NCBI GenBank assembly: GCA_903813345.2 | Contig: CAIIXF020000002.1 | Location: 2,520,001 to 2,584,000 of the forward strand | DNA from: Owenia fusiformis | Lineage: Eukaryota; Annelida; Polychaeta; Sabellida; Oweniidae | Direction of reading: 5' to 3' | Length of the DNA stretch: 64,000 nt | Shown here: piece after piece, positions 21,483 to 31,899 of the stretch | Position numbering within the stretch: position 1 is the first letter of the stretch | Layout: every line of letters starts with the position of its first letter | The notes under the pieces: model-generated | Databases searched by the model: none | What the model was told of the DNA's origin: nothing | What the model saw: only the letters and a program-made list of their open reading frames with translations | Made by a program: the position numbers and the translations under genes

Positions 21483-23798
21483 CTAGGTTATGTTGATCAT
21501 TCCAAATATTTGTAAGAAATGGATCAGTTTGTTGAAAATAATCACTAATTTTTTCATGAAGGGTTTACATGGGGTTTGCGTCCCTAAATGTTGTTCAAGG
21601 CCTGCTAGTTGTATTATGTGCTGTGTTCTGGAATCCCAGCTTGAGCGTCTTTTTAGAGACCATTTGTAGATCTTATGGTTCAATCTGTTGGGGTTCATGT
21701 TTCTGAGTCTAATAAGGTGGCGTACACATTCAATTTTCTGTTTATCTTTTGCTTGTGTCCAGCCTAAATCCCCTCTTACTGCTTCATTGCTGGTCTTTGC
21801 TCCAACACCCAGGAAAAATTTTCCAGCTCTATTTTGCACTTTGTTAATACAGCTATGTTCTGACAGCCCAACAATTGAGCATCCATAGTTAATAATAGGC
21901 TGAACCATGGTGTCATACAATTTGTTATACACTGAGAGATCCATGCCACCTAACTGTTTATACTTAGAGATTATAACTCCAAGGGCACGATTTGCTGACT
22001 TGGCTATTTCTTTTGCAGTTTTATTGTAATTGATATGTTCATCTAACCATATACCAAGGTATTTATAGGTGCTGGCATATGATAATTCCATGTTGCCACA
22101 GTTGAATTGATGTTTACTACGGGGTTTTGAAGGTGGGCGATAATGTACAATTTTGGACTTTCTCTGGTTGATTTTCATTCTCCACTTCCTGCACCATGTA
22201 TTTACAGTGTCAATCATTCTCTGAAGGTCTTCTGCAGAGCTGGCTATGAGGGCTATATCGTCAGCATATAAAAGTATTGAGACATTTGTGTTGTCTATAT
22301 TTATCCCACAGTTCAATTGTTTTACTTCTGCGGCTAGGTCATTCACATAGATTGCAAATATTGTCGGAGATAACAGACAGCCTTCCTTCGAACCCTTGCT
22401 GATGGTAAACCAGGGTGTTAAATATCCATTGACACGAATGGCTCCAGATACATCCTGATATAATGATTTAGTTGCATTGAATATTTTGCCCTTGACTCCA
22501 ATGCGGTTTAATTTTAGCCACATACAATCACGATTTAGACCACTAAAAGCTTTCGTTGCGTCGATATAACAAACAAATGTCTCGAGTTTAGCCAACTTAC
22601 GATTATTAACTATTGAGTGGAGGCTGTGGGCATGATCTAAACAGCTGCGCTTTTCACGAAATCCATTTTGCTCATCAACCAATAAGTTGTTGCTCTCAAG
22701 GAACTTTGTAAGGCGCTTGTTAAGAATATCACAGTATATTTTACATGGCACTGAGATTAGGCTGATTGCTCTGTAGTTAAGTGGGTCACGGTTGTCGCCA
22801 TCCTTGAAAATTGGATTAATTATGGTCTGCATCCACTTTTGGGGGACAATTCCACTATCAAAGCATTCTATGATAATTTTATACAACATATTTATACAGG
22901 TTGGGTTTTTCAATACTTCTGCTGGGATTGAGTCAATGCCCACGGCTTTGCGAATTTTGGCTCGATGAACTGCATTAATGACTTCCTGTAGGGTTATGTC
23001 CTCATTAAGTGGTGCACTTAGTGGGTCAACATTATCATTTTCAATATGGGAGAGTGCTTCCTTGACTTGTTTCAAGTGATTCTCATCAAAGTTGACATTG
23101 TCCTCTTTTTCTGAATATAATTTATTGTATGAGTTGGCCCAATAATTTAAGACTTCTTGTTTGTCTGTTGATACAGTTTTGTCTGGTTTTAAAATTTCCC
23201 AAGGAACTTCCTGTTTTCGGTCTGAGGCGATACCAATTTTTCCAATTTTATCCCAAAAGTTCCTAGAATTTGGTTCATTATATATATCCAATAGATGTTG
23301 TTGTTCTTGTTTCTGGAATTGTCGCTTTATTCTGCGATGGATTCTGTCAAAGGTTCGTCGTTCTATCTTGTAAAGTTCTTTCAAGTTACGTTTTTGGGTG
23401 GATTTACATTTCAGCCAGGCAGATTCAGATGCAGACACTTTATTCCATTGTGTTTGTAGTTCATCACACCAGTATGGCTTTCTGAATGACTTGGGTTTTT
23501 TAGTAGTGGCCTTCACTGTGACTGGTTGGAACACTTTACTCATTTCATTGTCAATAGCTGAGACAAACTCATTGTACATACAATTGATACGCTCAGTGGT
23601 ATTAGTTGTTCTTGAGATACGATCTAAAGTTTTATTAATTTGTGTTATTAGGTTATTATCTAACATAAAGTTATCGGGCACCTTGTTTATCCTATATTTT
23701 TTGTGTTTTAAGTTATCTTCAGTTGGGCATTGTTCTTCATTTGGTGAATACCATTCAAAGTCCAAAGGAAGAATTAAATCACAGCTCAGGATACAATG
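21483..23798 (-). pseudogene. LINE-c reverse transcriptase
   Basis: Fingers PIFKDGDNRDPLNYRAISL, palm FVCYIDATKAFSGLNRD, GSKEGCLLSPTIFAIYVND and LLYADDIALIASS are all present, with the catalytic Asp residues kept. The style differs from LINE-a and LINE-b (GSKEGCLLSP in place of GVPQGS), so this is another family. By chance the reading frame continues upstream into the surrounding LINE-a sequence, so the open frame 21483-24059 (858 codons) is a chimera of two elements. Confidence 0.9.
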
Positions 23799-23835
23799 GC
23801 CATTAGAAATAACAGTCTGATGACGTTGAGTTAAG

Positions 23836-24059
23836 TAACTTTGAAACAATGAAAGGGTAACACCACGCATTCCGTAGTGTGAGAGTTTATCTAATAATAT
23901 ATTATGATCAATAGTGTCAAATGCTTTTGAGAAGTCTAATGATATCCCTAGTGAAGGAATTTTGCTTTCATTTGCACATCTTATCTTTTCAATAAAAGTT
24001 AGAAGTGGAAAGTATGTAGACTTTTTTCTTCTTACAATGATGATCTTCAGATCAACCAT
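23836..24059 (-). pseudogene. LINE-a reverse transcriptase, N-terminal part (copy B)
   Basis: Carries ISLDFSKAFDTIDHN and continues LINE-a from before the LINE-c insertion. It ends at the same inversion junction as in copy A. Confidence 0.8.
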
Positions 24060-24295
24060 GTATCATGTGAATCCCTGACCATCCAGCTTACCAACTCAAA
24101 AAATAAAAACACCCTAATCTCAATTACATATAAACCTCCTAACACTAATCAAGAGGAATTATATATTGATCTTCAATCACTTCTTGATACTATCTCCAAG
24201 GAAAAAAACAGTGTATATTCTTGGTGATTTTAATTGTGACATTTTAAAAGCAGAAAGCAACCATGCTACAATTTGCAATACTAAAATACAGTACA
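24060..24295 (+). pseudogene. LINE-a endonuclease fragment, inverted (copy B)
   Basis: Same head-to-head arrangement as at 2216-2450, with the TYKPPNTNQEEL and ILGDFNCDIL blocks. This shows that the inversion predates the segmental duplication. Confidence 0.75.
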
Positions 24296-24690
24296 ATATA
24301 TATTGTTAGTACCTCAGTGTAAATACTCGCATCTGATTGGTCAATTAGCGGTCAACATTTTTGCCTGTACCCCACCTGGGCATCATGGGATATCATATTA
24401 TTGACCGCGTATGTTACTGTACTACACTTGTGAATTATGGGGAATATGACGTCATAATGTCTACAGAAAAAACATGGTAGACGGACATTTTGTAAACGTT
24501 GATGAAAGTCATATTTTGACTTTACTAGACGACAAGTATAGCAAAATACAAATAGAAACGTAAAATTAACATAAATTTACTAATGAGTACGCATTGCTGG
24601 CGTGGTTCGGAGAAAAGATTGTGAAATGAAGCCATACCGATTGATGATTGTCATCTATATGTGTATTATTAGTTTCTTCGGACTAACAAA

Positions 24691-24858
24691 ACAATTGTAG
24701 ACCTCTCCATTCGGTCAACCGTCAAAATCATATACCTCGACTGTAAACCTTGAAACTGCTGTTGACCTCGACCTTCGGTCTCTGTCAACAGTACTTTCTC
24801 GGTTTACAGTCTCGGTATACAATTTTGACGGTTGACCTCTGGAGAGGTCAACAATTGT
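24691..24858. repeat. Foldback palindrome (copy B)
   Basis: Counterpart of 2862-3027. Here the outermost bases (ACAATTGTAGACCTCTCC against GGAGAGGTCAACAATTGT) pair better than in copy A. Confidence 0.75.
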
Positions 24859-24953
24859 ATACTCGTAAAAGTAAGAGTCCAACATTTGCAGGCTTAAGAC
24901 AAGGGAAATGGTTCCAAATGTTTTGGCCTCTTTCTCAAAGCATATGCAAATTT

Positions 24954-26480
24954 ATGAAAATTGTGACCCATATTGTATCTTGTTTAATATTCCAGGGTAT
25001 GGTGTACTATATAATATGGCCCCACGTTGTTGGACCTAAGACACCACCTCCAAATCGACATTACAGAAATGTCTACCGCTTTCACCATGATAGCGTTCGG
25101 ATCCCTGATAGGCGCAATAGTGAGTGGATATCTTAACGACCGCTTCAATCAAGCGCTGTCACTTGCGATAGCGATGTTGACCAACATGGGCCTTGTTATC
25201 GCAGTACCTTAATTTAAACATATCGCTCCTTTTCTCGTGTGCTGGGGACTGATAGGTGTTGGGGCGTCGGTCGTATATACAGGTAATCTTATATTTATGT
25301 GAATAAAATTAATCAATTTCAAAAATTATTTAATGATAGACAAAAGTATAGAGGTGAATATGTCAGAAATGCAAAAAATCTATCGATACTTATTGAACAT
25401 AACAGTGAAGAATAGTCACAAACAATGTGATTTGATTTATTTACAGTACTGATCGTGTTTGTGATAGCCATATGGGGAAAAAGAAGCAGCCCATTCGTGC
25501 AGTTTCTACATTTTTCACAGGGTGTTGGAGGTTGCATCGTCCCTCTTTTGGCAAATCCTTTCCTAGCGCCAACAAAATATGTAGACATTGAAAATAATGG
25601 AACATATTCCAACATGTCTAATGCAAGTTCTGGACCAGACAATGCATCAATGGTTGTGGAGACTACTGAAACTAACTTTCTCATAAATGAAAACAATGAT
25701 ATAACGGAGTCCAGTGTCAAGTATGCTTACCTTATTGTAGCTGTGTACTATGGGGTAGTGGGTCTGCTTTTCTTTCTTATTGCTATCAAAATGAAAACAA
25801 TTCGTGCTTTGAGACAAGATGCCAAAACACTGAACAATGAGCAACCGACAGAGTCAACTAAGGCACCACTTAATAAACGCTATAGGGTCAAAATGCTGTT
25901 CTTGGTGACTTTGATCTTTTACGCACATGGTGGAGTTCAAATAACCCTTAATGGACTTATAACGACATTCTCCGTTGAAGGACTCCAATGGACAAAATAT
26001 CTTGGAACATCTATAGCGTCGGTTTCTGGAGTTGCAATTACCCTTTCATGTCTACTCGGAACTTTTGCAACTAAGATATTGTCGCAATCCCAAATGATAT
26101 CGATACAGCTATTGATCATGCTCTTGTCAATGGTCACTATGGTAGTGTTTGTTCAGATGCACTCTTATGTTTTATGGGTGACAGTCATTTTTACTGGATT
26201 ATCAAGTGGCAGTATGAATGCTTCAATATATTCCTGGCTCCAAGAGAATGTGATGCCAGTAACGGGTATAGTAGTAAGCTGCAGTATGGTTGGTAAATCA
26301 GTGAGTGCGATGACAGTGCCCCTGTTGGCAGCTGCTCTAATGGAGAACGTACATTTCATGTGGTTTACGTATCTGCTACTTGGTATTGTTGTTTTGTTGG
26401 GGGTGATAGCCATATGCATATATGCATCTTTTAAAGTTCATATGAATAACCAAAACGCACAATGTGCTGTCGTGACATAA
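24954..26480 (+). pseudogene. MFSD4/NaGLT1-like transporter pseudogene (copy B)
   Basis: Exon boundaries match copy A (24954-25282 and 25447-26480, 164-bp intron). Exon 1 has an extra base near 25008-25016 that breaks the GMVYFIYGPTLLDL region, and TAC has become TAA at 25210-25212. Exon 2 is still open for 341 codons. By eye its differences from copy A are 13 replacements and 6 silent changes, while the intron shows none. That is the pattern of an unconstrained copy, although exon 2 could still be translated as a truncated product. Confidence 0.8.
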
Positions 26481-26628
26481 ATCTTTCATTTCCTTTTAAA
26501 ATATATTGCAGATAGTTAAGCAAATTGAACGCCCGTTTTTGAGGTTGCCTCTGCCTGTTAATATTATATATCAATAGATTAAGCTTGTATTCGCGAATGC
26601 AACTAACGGCTGGCGGCTATCGGATTAA

Positions 26629-26718
26629 CCTACTATTTTATGGCCAACTCATTTAAATATGAATGGAATAATGGCAGGTATTATTCATATTTAAATGAGT
26701 TGCCCATAAAATTGTAGG
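26629..26718. repeat. Hairpin (copy B)
   Basis: Same structure as 5835-5934. It lies directly after the deletion junction at about 26600. Confidence 0.7.
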
Positions 26719-26940
26719 TCATTCTCGATACAAGCTGAGTACAGGGTGTTCAAAAAACTCTATGTTTAGACCATGTAGTATGCATAATTGTAGTTTGGCC
26801 ATGCCCTGATAATTCAGTGGCCGTGCCTTAATAAATTCTAAACTCTACAGCTCTATTATGTTTCATCACATAACTTGTTAACGGGCACGGGAAACAATTC
26901 TAGAGTCTTGTTGAGCTTGCCATCACAAGATACCGTGATG

Positions 26941-27165
26941 CAGAGGGGGAGAAACTCCAGGATTCAAAGATAACATACGCTTATAATGTAAATCTGTATT
27001 GAGATGACATCGTCGCTGATTGGTTTAGCGAGTCGATCGTTCATTGGTTTAAAACTAGGTCAAATCGAAAACTTTGAAAACCAAGATGGAGGGTAAGTAG
27101 TTCCGGGAAAGGAGGTGCGCGGAAATCGTATGTCATCAATTGAATCATGGGGTTTCCCTCCTCTT
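26941..27165. mobile_element. 226-bp-family MITE (copy B)
   Basis: Ends CAGAGGGGGAGAAACTCC and TTTCCCTCCTCTT, flanked by CCGTGATG on both sides as in copy A. Confidence 0.75.
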
Positions 27166-27862
27166 CCGTGATGCATGGTTTTAGAGATAAATGAATCTGC
27201 TGGAGACAGCTACCACCAAAAAGCTGCCTGCCCTACATAGTGTCGAAAATTACTCTGAAACCTTTAGAATTCTATGTTTCAGTAATCAAACTTGGAAATG
27301 GTCCTAATATATTAGTAATTTAATACTTACCAGACATGTCTTTAAGAATAATTCCTACCTGCTTTGCACTTTAATGATTTTATTCACATTATCCTTTTTG
27401 CTATTTTAAACCATGTGTTTCAAATTATATTTTCAGCATTAGATTATATATCGTATTCATATTCAACTTCTGTAATAGTGGTGAGGGGATAAGCTCTTAA
27501 TTGGGCCCAATTTTCGTGTCAGTGACAGTTATAGAAAACTCTTAATTAAAGGCAAAATCAGATATATGGGGTGACAAAATTACAAGCAACATGTACAAAT
27601 GACCTACAAATCTATTCCTTACCATCTCAAATACAATATCTCCCAAGAAATTCACGATATGTTGTCAATTGATGAAGTTATAATGGATTCAAAGTGCAAA
27701 AATGGGTGAAAAATGTTATTCTACCAAATCATAAGAATGGTAACCCTTCTTATTGAAAAATAATACATTATTGTAAAAATACTTGGGGATTTTTAGAAAA
27801 TAGATATGAAAAGAAATGACATAAGCCAGAAATATTCTAAAATTAAAACAATTTTTTGTTAA
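27166..27862. other. Gene-free spacer of copy B
   Basis: Aligns with 6340-6798 except for about 245 bp at 27219-27464 absent from copy A. No coding signal. Confidence 0.5.
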
Positions 27863-28408
27863 CCCTACTAATTATCACACCAAACTAGTTCTCACTACGT
27901 TCTCGAAAACGGGCTTAAACTGTGCACGGACGGATTTGACGTACTAAGAAACCACTAAGAACCGTTTGGGATCTGTTTACAAACTTCATGAAGCTACTAG
28001 AACGAGTAGGTCCTCCAGAACTTAGAGCATGCTCAAAATTTTCTGGTGATCGTCAAAACGTTGCCAAATCGGTTTTAAACTGCGTGCGAACTGAATGAAC
28101 GTAGCTACAACGTTCTACGGTCTATTTACGAACTGTCCCGGACTTTCCCGGACGGGGAATGTGATTTAGAATTTTGAATCGATTCAAAATTCGATGGCGA
28201 CCATACCGTTCTGTAATCAGGTCATGATGACCTTCTAGACTAAGAGACGCGTTATACGACGTTGCACACCGACGTGGTGCGACCTGAACGAACTGCGAAT
28301 GAGATGGACGTATTGAAGACTGTTTATGAACGAAGATTGAGCCCGTTTTACGACGTTTTCGTAGGACTGGCAAGAACGGGTAAGAACTAGTTTGGTGCGA
28401 GAGGGGGG
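27863..28408. mobile_element. PIF/Harbinger-like MITE (copy B)
   Basis: Near-identical counterpart of 6799-7343, flanked by TAA. It arrived before the segmental duplication. Confidence 0.75.
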
Positions 28409-28564
28409 TAACAAGCAACACAGACACCTTTCAGATCGGAAAATAATTTTTCAGTTATCTAGAGGACTTGACATGAGGATCAGTTTATCTTTTGAATTCT
28501 CGATTATGTCCCCTCTCAACCAGCGTGGTTCAAAAGTAAGCACTAACGTATTCTGAAGGTTGTT

Positions 28565-29568
28565 CTACTCATACCACATTCCATATTTTTTGAATCTTTC
28601 TATCTTTGGATCTAGTCCAATTTTAAAGTTGTTATGAATCATGACAACTGAGCGACGGTTCCAATACTTTTTAAAGTTCTGTCCTGTGACGAATTTTGTC
28701 CTGTCCAAAACTTTTATTTTAGGAGCACGATTGGTTTTTCGTTTCAACATAGGCCTTAAAATCCGATTTACATACACTTGGTCGTGTGTTGAGAATTTAG
28801 CGTCTGTTGCAAGTTTAGCTACTTTTTTAAAGACCCGGATGGACGCATGCGTGTTTCTTACGAACATGAAGCCAGAATTAAGTTCTCCCTTGGCGATGTT
28901 TTCCTGTATGATAATGTCACAGTCGCTACAATTTAAATGCAGTAATGGATCCTTTTTGTAAAATATATCACCGTCAGTCAACAATGTATTGTATCCAAGT
29001 TGTAAACATTGCAATAACCAGTGTATCTTTGCATTCGTCTCTTTGTTAAACTGCATTGTACCATATCTCGCCAGTCCAGTTTTATTTGATTTAGTCCCAG
29101 CAAAATAGCATCGAACATCCATAGATTTCAATTTCCGAAAACTGAACTCATCTTTGCATATAGGTAACATAATATCTGTCAAATGTTTGTTTATTTTTTG
29201 AAGGGACAGTCTCATATTCCAAAACATTTTGAAATATGCCTTATCCACAAAAGTCAATATAACCAGGTTTTCCTTTGCATTGACCACGTGCTGCAAAGAA
29301 TCTCGAAGAGAGGATTCTTTCCTAATTGCATCTACAAAATCTAATTTGACATGGTTTTCCTTTGCATTGGCTACGCGTTGCAAATCATCTCGAAGAGAGG
29401 ACGAATATGTCTGTTTTGTATCCGCAAAACCTAGTTTGACCAGACTTCCATTTGCACTGGCAATGTGTTGCAAAGCATCTCGAATGGAAGAATACATCTG
29501 ATTTGTATTATGTTTTTGCATCCACCATAGTAGGTATACAAGGAATGCAAAACATATTGCTGGTATAA
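28565..29568 (-). CDS. Type II membrane glycosyltransferase (PF03407-like), copy B
   Basis: Open from the acceptor at 29569-29570 through 318 codons after the internal Met at 29521. The anchor segment, three-repeat stem, DGD metal site and C-terminus are as in copy A. Only three residues differ: Asn to Lys at 36, Asn to Asp at 74, and Val to Phe two residues after the DGD. The phase-1 acceptor is kept, although its first base pair differs (TT against TA), which still allows a valine codon. As in copy A, the 5' exon with the start codon is not identifiable. It faces the broken transporter at 24954-26480, so here the pair has lost its partner. Confidence 0.85.
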
Positions 29569-30043
29569 CTGCAAAATAAAATCATGGAATTGTTTATGTA
29601 CTTAAGGATTTAAGCCCATGGCTCAATGAATTGCTGCTTATTTAAAACATGCATTTCGTGTATAAAGACTTTAAATGAAGGCATTAGCTCGGAATCATAA
29701 AATACTGCAAGATATGTGAGTGCATTTGATCATCCACAATTCATGGAGTCGTGGGCTTGCAGTGAGTTCCTTTCATCTACTGCATAATATTTTGTACAGC
29801 ACTACAAAAATAAAATGGAATTTAACCAGACTTTTGGAGGATTTTGCAAGATTAATGCCATTTTGCTGTACATTATCCTACTTTGCGATGTACGGTCTAA
29901 CAAAAGTATATCAATAAAATCTGCATTTGTAATGAATAATGTTTTGCAATGCTCTTTTCACTGGAAGTATTTTGATGAAGTTCAATCGTTCAAAAAATTT
30001 TAGACATTGAAATGCGTGCAAATGTGAAACTAATGCACATTTC

Positions 30044-30264
30044 TTAGTCTTCGTTAAACTGCACAAAAGCCATTGCTTCCTTTGTCGTACTTAAAAAGAC
30101 TGGTCAGTTATCTAGTAGGTCATTAAGCTTATTTCTTGCTGTTTTGGGTTTGGGAGCGTTGAACCCAAAACAGCAAGAAATAAGCATAATGACCTACTGG
30201 ATAACTGACCAGTCTTTTTAAGTATGACAAAGGAATGGCTTTTGTGCAGTTTAACGAAGACTAA
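30044..30264. repeat. Near-perfect palindrome, arms about 105 bp
   Basis: The left arm starts TTAGTCTTCGTTAAACTGCA, the right arm ends TGCAGTTTAACGAAGACTAA, and the loop is about ten bases near TGGGAGCGTT. Only a few mismatches interrupt the arms. It lies just beyond the right edge of duplication copy B. Confidence 0.9.
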
Positions 30265-30674
30265 TTCAAAGTAGAAATATGACCTTCGAAATTGACCTTC
30301 GAATCTTTGCTAGATTCTTACTAATTGTCAAGAGAGCCCAGTATATTCTTTTTGGAATACAGCTGAATTGTTTTAGTATTAATAACGTTATTATCAAATT
30401 CGGAAGCATTGAATTTAGTAAGGAACCTGAAATGTTACCAAGAAATACTAAGAATTAGCATGATATCTTTTAACTTAAATGATAGACAAAATAAACCGCG
30501 ATGACCATATCAACCACTCTTCTAAGCTGATTAATATATCATGAAAATGAATTCCATTCAATTGCTTTGCTTTTCTGCAGAAATGTTGTTTGCAGGGAGA
30601 CTTGACTGACCCAACGGGAAGTTTCCAACGGGAAAACGACAAAGGCGTCTCAACTCCGAAAGATCTTTTCACGA
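30265..30674. other. Gene-free spacer
   Basis: No ORF worth reporting. Bases 30580-30660 are weakly repeated at 31810-31880. Confidence 0.4.
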
Positions 30675-31592
30675 CAGGGTGTTAAAAAAAACGCAACCCA
30701 AAGAAATTGTTATTTCTTGAAAAATACTGGTTCAATTATGTTCACATTTTCAGGAAATAAAGAAGAGACTGTGTAAGTATAGCTCCTGTCAATGGTTAGT
30801 TGTAAGACACGATGCCTTAGTTACCTGCTCAAAAGACAGTTGTAATAGCAAAATGCGAAAAACGCAGTCAGGGGTGACTGCAACCGCAAAAAAATTAAAT
30901 AACTTCCTAACCATAGTGTTTTGGCTCTTCAAATTTAGCACAAACCATCTTCATTCACTGTATGATAAATCTGTAGATTGAAATCAAAATCGCTCTAGGG
31001 ACTTCACTGTCATGGTTGAAATACTTTCAAATCGCAGTCAAACGCCCTGGTCCAGGGAGACTTAAGAAGGCATTTTGACCATGACTATAAAGTCCCTGGA
31101 GTGATTTTGATGAAACTCCACAAATTCACCACACATTGAATGAGGATAATTTGTGCTAAATCTTAAGTGCCAAAACACCATGGTTAGAAAGCTATTCTGT
31201 TTTATTGCTTTGGCAGTCACCTCTAACTGTGTTTTCATATTTTCCTAGTACAACTGTCATTTGATCAGGTGTCCAATGCATCATGTTTTACAACTTACTG
31301 ACAGCAGGAGCTATACATACACAATCTGTTCTTTCTTTTTCCTGAAAAATAAACATAATTGAATTAGTATTTTCCAAGATATAGTTATTTTCCATTCGCG
31401 TGTTTCGTATTTTGCTAGTACAACTGCTCTAGAGCAAGTGTCCAAGACACCATGTTTTACAACTTACTAACAACAGGGGCTATACATACATGTACACAGT
31501 CTCTTCTTTCTTTCCTGAATATATGAACATAATTGGATCAGCATTTTCCAAGCTATCGCGATTTCTTTGGGTTGCGTTTTTTTAACACCCTG
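30675..31592. mobile_element. 918-bp foldback element with CAGGGTG ends
   Basis: Ends CAGGGTGTTAAAAAAAACGC and GCGTTTTTTTAACACCCTG. Most of the element is one large imperfect inverted repeat (arms of several hundred bp meeting near 31060). The right arm holds a partial internal duplication (31286-31345 and 31452-31511). There is no transposase. The end motif matches the element at 31900. Confidence 0.75.
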
Positions 31593-31899
31593 TATTATAA
31601 CTATCTACAAAATTTACACCGGGTCCAAATATATACGGGATATGCAGTCGTCAATCTGTGGAGGCTTCCTTTTCCCCCGAAGGATTTAGCTAAAGTCCCC
31701 AATCAAACCATCGCAAGTGCCATCTATCGTACTCTGATTTAACAATTATTGATGCAATAATTTTAACTTCGAGTTGTGGGGCTCTTGAAAGCACATACTT
31801 TTATTTTTCTGCAGAAATTTTGTTTGAAGGGATACTTGAACCAACGGGACGTTATTGAAAACGAGAAAGGCGTCTAATTAAAATTTGATATCATTCATA

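Larger units (their letters stand above)
20731..23798 (-). mobile_element. LINE-c, 5'-truncated non-LTR retrotransposon inserted in LINE-a
   Basis: Minus-strand element whose 3' end carries a short AACTAAACTAAAA tail (plus-strand start 20731). It is truncated at 23798 inside its endonuclease/linker. The 37-bp sequence starting GCCATTAGAAATAACAGTCT flanks it on both sides (20694-20730 and 23799-23835) with one mismatch, giving an unusually long target-site duplication. Copy A keeps the uninterrupted site near 1981-2003. Confidence 0.9.
17607..30002. repeat. Segmental duplication, copy B
   Basis: Collinear with 449-8912. It is longer because of a 1.03-kb MITE (19011-20036), a 3.07-kb LINE (20731-23798), a 120-bp tandem duplication (17915-18157) and about 245 bp at 27219-27464 that A lacks. 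It is shorter by the 1.05-kb stretch kept in A at 4761-5805. The glycosyltransferase half is markedly more similar between copies than the transporter half. Confidence 0.9.

Noticed and set aside
21483-24059. 858-codon frame as one protein
   Set aside because: It is two LINE fragments joined in frame at a proven insertion site.
24750-25136. 128-codon frame over the start of the copy B transporter
   Set aside because: It changes to the wrong frame after the inserted base; the homologous frame is interrupted.
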